From the NCBI GenBank assembly GCA_013001165.1, contig JABDNC010000201.1:1-33588 (forward strand): a stretch of DNA of 33,588 nt. The letters run 5' to 3'. Below are positions 26,301 to 33,588 of the stretch, in pieces. The notes under the pieces were generated by a model. That model searched no databases. It saw only the letters and a program-made list of their open reading frames with translations, and was not told the DNA's origin. A program made the position numbers and the translations under genes. Position 1 is the stretch's first letter; the number at the start of each line of letters is the position of its first letter. The stretch is from Erythrobacter sp. Its GTDB lineage: Bacteria > Pseudomonadota > Alphaproteobacteria > Sphingomonadales > Sphingomonadaceae.

Positions 26301-27565
26301 TGGTGAATCTCGCGCGGGTTGCGCGCCTGTTTTGCATTCATTCCATCCCCCTGCCCGAACCCCAGCAGGTCGCCAAGTCCCCTTGTCGTGGTTTTGAGGT
26401 AGGGATTGCGCCGCGTGATGGCGACCAGCAGACCGACGGTCAGGCAGACCGCGATGGTGGACGAGCCGCCATAGCTCACCAGGGGCAGCGTCATGCCCTT
26501 CGAGGGGAAGAGCTGGAGGTTCACGAGAATATTGATGAAGGCCTGCCCGCCGAGCAGCGCGACCAGGCCGGTGCCGGCAAGGAGGGCGAAGAGATCTTCC
26601 TCGTCCACCAACCGCATCAGCACGCGCACGACGATGGCGAGATAGAGGCACACGATCAAACCGCAGGCGATGAGGCCGAATTCCTCGCCAATGACCGAGA
26701 AGATGTAGTCGGTATGCGCTTCGGGCAAGCTCATTTTGCGAATGCCGAGGCCATAGCCCGCGCCGGTCCAGCCGCCTGCCACCAGCGTGCGGCTGGCAAG
26801 GTCGACCTGGTCGAACGCAGTGCCGCCACCGAAGAAGGAGTCGATACGGTGGCGCGCATTGTCATAGAGAAAATAGGTCGCCGTCAGCGCCGCCAGACCG
26901 CCGCCGATCACGGCGCCCAGCTTCTTGAGTTCGACACCCGACAATACCACCATCACGAACCAGACGCCGCCGAACAGGATCGTGCCGCCAAGGTTCGGCT
27001 GCAACATCAGCAGTACCGCGATCAGCACCAGCAGGCCCGTCCCGATGGCGAGCACGGGAAGATTCGGGTCGCGCATGCGCCAGGACAGGATCCAGGCGAT
27101 CGTGATCGCACATGCAGGCTTCAGGAATTCCGAAGGCTGGAATTGCATACCCAGATTGATCCAGCGCCGCGCACCGTTAATCTCCACCCCGATGAAGGGG
27201 ACGAGAAACATGAGGCCGATCATTCCCCCGGCAAGAAGCACGCCGAGCCTGCGGGCGTTTTCTCGCGTCAGCAGCGATGCGCCGATCAACACACCGAGCG
27301 CGATTACCTGCCAGACGAGGTGCCGCCAGAAGAAATAGAGCGGATCGAGCGTTTCGGCGGAGGTCGACAGCCGGTTTGCGCTCGCCGGACTTGCCGCCGC
27401 GACTGCGATGGTACCCAGCGTCATCAGCGCAAGGATCAGCGTGAGTAGCACGCGGTCGATCTCGCGCCACCAGATCTTGATCTGGCTCCAGCGCGATAGC
27501 TTGCCACCAGGGATATGGGCGGGCTTGCGCTTAGCACCGGGGACGAAGGGCTGCTGCGCGTTCAT
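26297..27565 (-). CDS. ftsW: Putative peptidoglycan glycosyltransferase FtsW (SEDS family)
   Basis: Multi-TM. GARRWINLGMQFQPSEFLKPA, GYGLGIRKMSLPEAHTDYIFSVIGEEFG, LPLVSYGGSSTIA. Confidence 0.96.
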   Translation of the reverse strand: MNAQQPFVPGAKRKPAHIPGGKLSRWSQIKIWWREIDRVLLTLILALMTLGTIAVAAASPASANRLSTSAETLDPLYFFWRHLVWQVIALGVLIGASLLTRENARRLGVLLAGGMIGLMFLVPFIGVEINGARRWINLGMQFQPSEFLKPACAITIAWILSWRMRDPNLPVLAIGTGLLVLIAVLLMLQPNLGGTILFGGVWFVMVVLSGVELKKLGAVIGGGLAALTATYFLYDNARHRIDSFFGGGTAFDQVDLASRTLVAGGWTGAGYGLGIRKMSLPEAHTDYIFSVIGEEFGLIACGLIVCLYLAIVVRVLMRLVDEEDLFALLAGTGLVALLGGQAFINILVNLQLFPSKGMTLPLVSYGGSSTIAVCLTVGLLVAITRRNPYLKTTTRGLGDLLGFGQGDGMNAKQARNPREIHQ

Positions 27566-28839
27566 GCGAGCGCCTCCACCAGCTCGCGGAAATGTTCGCC
27601 GCGCTTTTCGAAGTCGGCATACTGGTCGAAGCTGGCGCAGGCGGGCGAGAGGAGGACGATGTCGCCAGCCTCGGCCTTGGCGGCAGCCGCCGTCACGGCG
27701 CGGTCGAGCGTTTCGCACTGCTCGACCGGTACGCGGCCTTCCAGCAGAGCGGCAAAGTCCGGTCCGGCCTTGCCTATGGTGTAGGCGGCTTTGACGTGTC
27801 CGAGTTCGGCCTCGCACTCACCCAACCCCGGCTCCTTGGCTAGCCCGCCGAGTATCCAGTGGATGTTGTCAAACGCCGCAAGCGCGGGCGCCGAAGCGGC
27901 CGTGTTGGTGCCCTTGCTGTCGTTCACGTAGGCGACACCGGAGAGTTCGGCGACCCGTTCCATGCGATGCGGGAGGCCACCGTAAGTGCGAAGGCCTTCC
28001 TCAATCTGCTCCACGGACAATCCCAGCCATGCACAGGCAGACATCGCCGCACCGGCATTCTCGGCATTGTGCGGTCCGGAAAGCGACGGCCAGTTTGCCT
28101 GTGCCTCGCTGTCGGCGGCCATGATACCGTTGAATCCGGCCTTGCCCGAATGGATCACGCCGGAAGTGAAAGCGGGCCAGTTCACCAGCGCGTAGCTCTC
28201 TTCGCGCTGCATATCGAGCAGGCGGTTCTTGCTGGCCGCATACTTCTCAAAGTCGCCATCATATCGGTCCAGATGATCCGGCGTGATGTTCAGCAGCAAT
28301 GCGACGTCGCAGTCGAGCGAATAGGTCAAGTCGATCTGGTAGCTCGACAACTCCAGCACATAGACCCCGCCCTCCGGCAGAGGCTCCTGCTCGAGGATCG
28401 GCAGGCCGATGTTGCCCCCCATGGTGGTCGGCACGCCTGCGGTCTTGAGGATGTGGTGGACCAGCGCGGTGGTGGTCGACTTGCCATTGGTGCCGGTGAT
28501 GCCGACAACGTTGTGCGGTGGCAGGTGATCGCGCGCCTGTGCGAAGAGTTCGATATCGCCGATCACCGGCACGCCGAAGCTGTCGGCATACGGCTTGATC
28601 GGATGGGTGTTGAGCGGAACGCCGGGGCTGACGACCACGCCCGCATAGCCGGTGAGGTCCGCCTCCAGCGGGTCTCCAGTGGCGCAGCGTCCTGCATAGG
28701 GCTCGCGTGCTTCCGCGCGGTCGTCCCACACCAGCACGTCCGCGCCCGCCTCCAGCAACGCCTCGACCGTTGCCCGGCCGGACCGCGCGAGGCCGAGCAC
28801 CGCGTATTTCTTGTCCTTCCAGGCGGGCGAGGTGATCAT
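27562..28839 (-). CDS. murD: UDP-N-acetylmuramoylalanine--D-glutamate ligase
   Basis: [84 protein letters not shown] with ftsW. Confidence 0.97.
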   Translation of the reverse strand: MITSPAWKDKKYAVLGLARSGRATVEALLEAGADVLVWDDRAEAREPYAGRCATGDPLEADLTGYAGVVVSPGVPLNTHPIKPYADSFGVPVIGDIELFAQARDHLPPHNVVGITGTNGKSTTTALVHHILKTAGVPTTMGGNIGLPILEQEPLPEGGVYVLELSSYQIDLTYSLDCDVALLLNITPDHLDRYDGDFEKYAASKNRLLDMQREESYALVNWPAFTSGVIHSGKAGFNGIMAADSEAQANWPSLSGPHNAENAGAAMSACAWLGLSVEQIEEGLRTYGGLPHRMERVAELSGVAYVNDSKGTNTAASAPALAAFDNIHWILGGLAKEPGLGECEAELGHVKAAYTIGKAGPDFAALLEGRVPVEQCETLDRAVTAAAAKAEAGDIVLLSPACASFDQYADFEKRGEHFRELVEALA

Positions 28840-29906
28840 CTGAGCTTGAGCGTTGCCAGTCCCAGGAGTGCGAGCACGATGGCGACGATCCAGAAGCGGA
28901 TCACGACCTTGCTCTCGGACCAGCCGAGCTGCTCGAAATGGTGGTGGATGGGCGCCATGCGGAAGACCCGCTTGCCCGTGCGCTTGAACCAGAAGACCTG
29001 GATGATGACCGACAGCGCTTCGAAGACGAACAGGCCGCCGACAATCGCCAACACAACCTCATGGTGCGTCGCCACGGCAATCGCGCCGAGCGCGCCGCCA
29101 AGTGCGAGGCTGCCGGTGTCACCCATGAAAACGGCAGCAGGCGGCGCGTTGAACCACAGGAAGGCGAGCCCTGCTCCCATGATCGCGGCACAGAAGATCG
29201 CCATCTCGCCCGCGCCTGGAACATGCGGAATGCCGAGATATTCGGAATAGTCCACGCGGCCCACAAGGTAGGCGATAACCGCGAAGGTGCCCGCGGCGAT
29301 GATCACCGGCATGGTCGCAAGCCCGTCGAGCCCATCGGTCAGGTTCACCGCGTTGCCCGCCCCCACGATCACGAACGCCGCGAAGACATAGTAGAACGGT
29401 CCGAGCTCGATGCCGAAATCGTTGATGAATGGCACGTAAAGGAAGGTGTTGATCTGGCTGACGATGAGCCAACTCGCGGCGCCTGCCACGATGAATTCGA
29501 ACAGCAGACGAACCCTACCTGAGACACCCTTGTGGCTCGCCTTCGTAACCTTGTCGTAATCGTCGAGGAAACCGATCAGGCCGAACCCGCCGGTCACGGC
29601 TAGTACCGCCCAGACGAAGGGGTTGGACAGGTCCATCCACAGCAGCATCGACAACGTCAGGCTGATGAGGATCATCAATCCGCCCATGGTTGGCGTTCCG
29701 ACCTTGGCGAGATGCGTCTGCGGACCATCCTCGCGGATGGGCTGCCCCTTGCCCTGCCGTACGCGCAGCATGTCGATGAAGCGCGGCCCGATCAGCAGGC
29801 CGATCAGCAATGCCGTAAGCAGCGTCGCCCCTGCGCGCGCCGTCTGGTAGCGCACGAGGTTGAATAGACCTTCGAAGTTGAAATACTCGGCGAGGAGGTA
29901 CAGCAT
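28836..29906 (-). CDS. mraY: Phospho-N-acetylmuramoyl-pentapeptide-transferase
   Basis: [79 protein letters not shown] with murD. Confidence 0.97.
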   Translation of the reverse strand: MLYLLAEYFNFEGLFNLVRYQTARAGATLLTALLIGLLIGPRFIDMLRVRQGKGQPIREDGPQTHLAKVGTPTMGGLMILISLTLSMLLWMDLSNPFVWAVLAVTGGFGLIGFLDDYDKVTKASHKGVSGRVRLLFEFIVAGAASWLIVSQINTFLYVPFINDFGIELGPFYYVFAAFVIVGAGNAVNLTDGLDGLATMPVIIAAGTFAVIAYLVGRVDYSEYLGIPHVPGAGEMAIFCAAIMGAGLAFLWFNAPPAAVFMGDTGSLALGGALGAIAVATHHEVVLAIVGGLFVFEALSVIIQVFWFKRTGKRVFRMAPIHHHFEQLGWSESKVVIRFWIVAIVLALLGLATLKLR

Positions 29907-29922
29907 CGGGGCGCAGCGGCTC

Positions 29923-31380
29923 CTAGGTAAAGTGGTCCACGAGCTTGCCGAGGCCGACCGAGTTGGAGCCTTTGACGAGCACGGCGTCACCGGCGACGAT
30001 ACCGAATTCCTCGAGCTGGGCGATAGCCTCGTCGGCGGAATTGCAATGCTCCCACTCGAGCGGCTTGCCAAGCGAGTTGAAGGCCGGTTTCCCCAGTTCA
30101 CGGGCAAGTGCGCGCATCTCGTCGCCCACCAGCAACGCGTAGTCGACATCGGCGGCGATCAGCGGTTCGGAAAGCTGTCCGTGGAATTTGTCGGCGAAGT
30201 CGCCCAGTTCCTTCATCGAACCCAGCACGGCGATCCGGCGGGTCGAGGGCGTCTGTCCGAGCTGCGCAAGCGTAGCGCGCATGCTGGCGGGATTGGCGTT
30301 GTAGCTTTCATCGATCAGCAGGGCTTTGCCGCCCGGCACATCGATACCATGGCGCGCGCCGCGACCCTTCAGGCCGCCCATCTCGGCAAGCGCGAGGCCC
30401 GCCGCGGCAAGATCGCCCCTGGCTGCACGTACTGTCGCCATGACAGCTAGCGAATTCGTCACCCAGTGGTCGCCCGGCTCGGCGACCGTGTAGCACAGAC
30501 GCCCTTCGGGAAATTCGCAGGTCACGAGGCTGCCGCCATTGGCGCTGGGGATGGCGTCCAGCAGGCGCATGTCCGCATGGCGGGCGCGGCCGAAGCTCAC
30601 GACCTTCGCGCCCAGCTTCTCGGCAGCGGCGCGGAGCTGTTCGTAATACTCGCTATCGGCAGGAATGACGGCGATGCCACCCGGTTCGAGACCGGCGAAG
30701 ATTTCAGCTTTCGCGTCGGCGATGGCCTCCATCGAGCCGAGGTTCTCGATGTGAGCAGGCGCGATGGTAGTGATGACGGCGACATGCGGACGGACCTGCG
30801 TTGTCAGCTCCTCGATCTCGCCAGCATGGTTCATGCCCATCTCGAAAATTCCGAAACGGCTGCGCGCCGGCATGCGCGCAAGGCTGAGCGGAACGCCGAC
30901 ATGATTGTTGTAGCTGCGCGTCGAGCGATGGGCAGCGCCGCGGCTGGCACGTTCGAGCGCCGCGAAGATCGCTTCCTTGACGCCAGTCTTGCCGACCGAT
31001 CCGGTCACGCCGATGATCGTGGCATCGGTGCGGGCTCGCGATGCTGCGGCCAGCTTGCGCAGCGCCTCGGTCGTGTCGTCGACTAGGATGTGCGGATAGT
31101 CGACCGCGCGATCGACAATGGCTGCCGTGGCGCCATTTTCGAACGCCTTGTCGAGGAAGCGGTGACCATCCATCGCTTCGCCCTTGAGCGCGACGAAGAG
31201 ATCGCCGTTCACGACATCGCGGCTGTCCATTTCGACGCCGGAGACCTGGAAATCGCCGCTGGCCGTTCCGCCGACCGCCTCGGCAATGCTGCGCGCGTCC
31301 CAAAGGGTGAGCGGAAGCCGGTCGCGCGGATCGGCAGGCCATTCGAGATAGGCAGGATGGCGCAGTATGGCGGCGCTCAT
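29923..31380 (-). CDS. murF: UDP-N-acetylmuramoyl-tripeptide--D-alanyl-D-alanine ligase
   Basis: [66 protein letters not shown]. Confidence 0.96.
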   Translation of the reverse strand: MSAAILRHPAYLEWPADPRDRLPLTLWDARSIAEAVGGTASGDFQVSGVEMDSRDVVNGDLFVALKGEAMDGHRFLDKAFENGATAAIVDRAVDYPHILVDDTTEALRKLAAASRARTDATIIGVTGSVGKTGVKEAIFAALERASRGAAHRSTRSYNNHVGVPLSLARMPARSRFGIFEMGMNHAGEIEELTTQVRPHVAVITTIAPAHIENLGSMEAIADAKAEIFAGLEPGGIAVIPADSEYYEQLRAAAEKLGAKVVSFGRARHADMRLLDAIPSANGGSLVTCEFPEGRLCYTVAEPGDHWVTNSLAVMATVRAARGDLAAAGLALAEMGGLKGRGARHGIDVPGGKALLIDESYNANPASMRATLAQLGQTPSTRRIAVLGSMKELGDFADKFHGQLSEPLIAADVDYALLVGDEMRALARELGKPAFNSLGKPLEWEHCNSADEAIAQLEEFGIVAGDAVLVKGSNSVGLGKLVDHFT

Positions 31381-32855
31381 GCGTCACCTCGGGCAATTTG
31401 CGCCGCGCATTCGCGTGCGACTTCCACGTCGTCGAAGGGGTGCACCCGCATGTTTTCTCCCGATCCGATGATCTGACCCGTTTCATGACCCTTGCCGGCG
31501 ACGAGGACGATGTCGTCCTTGCCCGCTTCGGCAATGGCCGCATGGATGGCTTCGCGACGGCCCGCTACCTCGCGTGCATCGCCCGCGCCTTCAAGCACCT
31601 GGCGACGGATTTCCGCAGCATCTTCGCCGCGCGGGTTGTCGTCCGTTACGATAACGAGATCGCTGGCCTTGGCCGCGGCCTCGCCCATTGGCGCGCGCTT
31701 GCCATGATCGCGGTCTCCGCCCGCACCGAACACGGTGATCAGCCTGCCCGCGACATGTGGACGCAGCGCTGCAATGGCTGCTTCCAGCGCGTCGGGCGTG
31801 TGGGCATAATCGATATAGACCGGCGCACCGCTGGGCGCGATGACCGCACGCTCGAGACGGCCGCGAACCGGCTGGAGGCGGGCTACCGCATCCCATACAC
31901 GGCTGGCATCGATACCCGATGCAAGCGCCAAACCGGCCGAAACGAGCGCGTTCGAGACCTGATAGGCCCCGATCAGCGGCAGGTTTATCGTGCGCTCGAT
32001 CCCCTCATGCTCGACGGTCAGCGACTGGCCGAGCTGTGTCGGTTCGCGGCGGGTCAGATGAATATCTTCGCCCTGCTCGCCGACGGTCATGACCTTGAGG
32101 CCGCGCTTCAGTGCGCGATCGACGACACGTGCGTTCCAGCCGCTGTCCCCAGCGCCCATCCATACGATTGCCGTCGCACCGTCAGAAATCACTTCGTCGA
32201 AAAGGCGCATCTTGGCCGCGAAGTAATCTTCCATGTCCGCATGGTAGTCGAGATGGTCGCGGCTGAAGTTGGTGAAGCCTGCCGCTTCGACGGGAATGCC
32301 CTCGTTGCGGTATTGCGACAGCCCGTGGCTGGAGGCTTCGTAAGCGACATGGGTCACGCCTTCGCGCGCAAGGCCGCTCATGTTCGACAAGAAGGTGACG
32401 ATGTCGGGGGTGGTCAGACCGGTCGAAACGCTTTCGTCCGGTGTGGTCACACCAAGCGTCCCGATGCTCGCCGCGCGCTCGCCCGACATGCGCCAGATCT
32501 GTCGTGTCATCTCGACGCAGGAGGTTTTCCCGTTCGTGCCTGTGACCGCGACGATATGCTCGGGCACGGGCGTAAAGAACTGCGCGGCGAGGTCAGCGAA
32601 CGCCTTTCGCGGCGTGTCGCTGGCGATGTGGATCGCGCCTTCGACCTTCGCCGCGGCGCGGGCGACCACGGCGATGGCACCCGCTTCGATAGCGGCGGGA
32701 ATGAAGTCCTCGCCGTTGACCTGCGTGCCCTGGAACGCGCCGAACACAGTGCCGGGCGCGACCTTGCGATTGTCGATGGCGAAGCCGGTGACGTTGGTAT
32801 CGCCGTCGCCGGGGCATTCCATGCCGGCCTGCGCGCAAAGCTTACTCAGCTTCAT
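31377..32855 (-). CDS. murE: UDP-N-acetylmuramoyl-L-alanyl-D-glutamate--diaminopimelate ligase
   Basis: VAVTGTNGKTSCVEMTRQIW, TNFSRDHLDYHADMEDYFAAK, VYIDYAHTPDALEAAI, DNPRGEDAAEI (DNPR motif typical of meso-DAP-adding MurE). ATGA with murF. Confidence 0.96.
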   Translation of the reverse strand: MKLSKLCAQAGMECPGDGDTNVTGFAIDNRKVAPGTVFGAFQGTQVNGEDFIPAAIEAGAIAVVARAAAKVEGAIHIASDTPRKAFADLAAQFFTPVPEHIVAVTGTNGKTSCVEMTRQIWRMSGERAASIGTLGVTTPDESVSTGLTTPDIVTFLSNMSGLAREGVTHVAYEASSHGLSQYRNEGIPVEAAGFTNFSRDHLDYHADMEDYFAAKMRLFDEVISDGATAIVWMGAGDSGWNARVVDRALKRGLKVMTVGEQGEDIHLTRREPTQLGQSLTVEHEGIERTINLPLIGAYQVSNALVSAGLALASGIDASRVWDAVARLQPVRGRLERAVIAPSGAPVYIDYAHTPDALEAAIAALRPHVAGRLITVFGAGGDRDHGKRAPMGEAAAKASDLVIVTDDNPRGEDAAEIRRQVLEGAGDAREVAGRREAIHAAIAEAGKDDIVLVAGKGHETGQIIGSGENMRVHPFDDVEVARECAAQIARGDA

Positions 32856-33588
32856 CCTGCGCCTCCGGGATCAGGGGAGTGATTGCGGAAATATCGATAT
32901 CTCGCTTGTCGTCGGGGCGCACGCCGATGAGGGGGCCGATGCGTGGGACAAGGCGTCCCACGATCGGCGCCGCGTTCCATGCCGCGGTGCGCTGGTAGGA
33001 GCTTGCAAGGGTGCCGCGCGGTTCGTCGAGCATGGCAATCACCACATAGCGCGGGCGGTCCATCGGGAAGGCCGCAGCAAAGGTCGAAACCAGCGCGGTC
33101 TTGCGATAGCCTGCCTTGCCGCCCGGCTTTTCTGCCGAGCCGGTCTTGCCGCCCACACGGTAGCCCGGGGCATCGGCATTGCGGCCCGTGCCGTAGACGG
33201 CGATGGCGCGCATCATCTGGCGCATGCGGCTGGAAGTCGATGCCTTGAACACGCGGCGACCCTTGGACGCTTCACCCGGACCCAGCATCTTGAGCGTGGC
33301 CGGACGGTAGACGCCGCCATTGACCATCGCGGCATAAGCGCTGGCGAGGTGCAGCGGGGTAACCGAGATGCCGTGACCGAAGCCCACCGTCATATTCGTG
33401 AGGCGCGCCCACTTGTCGCCCGGCCAGAGCGGGAAACCCTTTGCAGGAAGCTCGATTTCCGGACGCGCGTTCATACCCAGATCTATCATGTAGCGACGCA
33501 GGCGTTCCGAACCCAATTCATCAGCGATGCGCGCGGTCGTCGTATTCGACGAGTGGATAAGCGTCTCGACGGCATTCAGCTTCGGGTC
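32842..33588 (-). CDS. ftsI: Peptidoglycan D,D-transpeptidase FtsI/PBP3, C-terminal part (truncated by window edge)
   Basis: Minus-strand frame open to the edge: ...LIHSSNTTTARIADELGSERLRRYMIDLG (SxN motif), VGGKTGSAEKPGG (KTG motif). First gene of the dcw order seen here, overlapping the murE start. Confidence 0.92.
   Translation of the reverse strand, partial: DPKLNAVETLIHSSNTTTARIADELGSERLRRYMIDLGMNARPEIELPAKGFPLWPGDKWARLTNMTVGFGHGISVTPLHLASAYAAMVNGGVYRPATLKMLGPGEASKGRRVFKASTSSRMRQMMRAIAVYGTGRNADAPGYRVGGKTGSAEKPGGKAGYRKTALVSTFAAAFPMDRPRYVVIAMLDEPRGTLASSYQRTAAWNAAPIVGRLVPRIGPLIGVRPDDKRDIDISAITPLIPEAQDEAE

Noticed and set aside
31398-32882. 494-aa + strand ORF over murE
   Set aside because: Antisense shadow of murE.

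Overview
GC-rich alphaproteobacterial DNA, most like Sphingomonadales/Erythrobacteraceae (inferred from gene content and protein style, not searched). Two blocks are present. (1) 1-12126: a maltodextrin/starch utilisation locus. A divergent, truncated LacI-family regulator (- strand) faces a + strand operon: TonB-dependent receptor, flavin-dependent tryptophan-halogenase-like protein, secreted GH13 alpha-amylase, cytoplasmic GH13 alpha-glucosidase, GH97 alpha-glucosidase, and a second halogenase-like protein. The last five genes are joined by 4-nt ATGA/GTGA stop/start overlaps. (2) 12180-33588: all - strand. Read in the direction of transcription from the right edge, this is a dcw cell-wall/division cluster (ftsI partial, murE, murF, mraY, murD, ftsW, murG, murC, murB, ddl, ftsA/Q/Z), then a TPR/SPOR-SPOR protein, a YbjN-like protein, proC, a Bax-inhibitor-1/YccA-like membrane protein and a polyproline lipoprotein. 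No tRNA, rRNA, CRISPR, phage or transposon was recognised. The least-explained feature is the pair of halogenase-like flavoproteins embedded in a sugar operon. Smaller points of interest are a perfect LacI-type operator palindrome, a strong stem-loop after the receptor gene, two envelope proteins with 14-15 consecutive prolines, and a tandemly duplicated SPOR module next to ftsZ.
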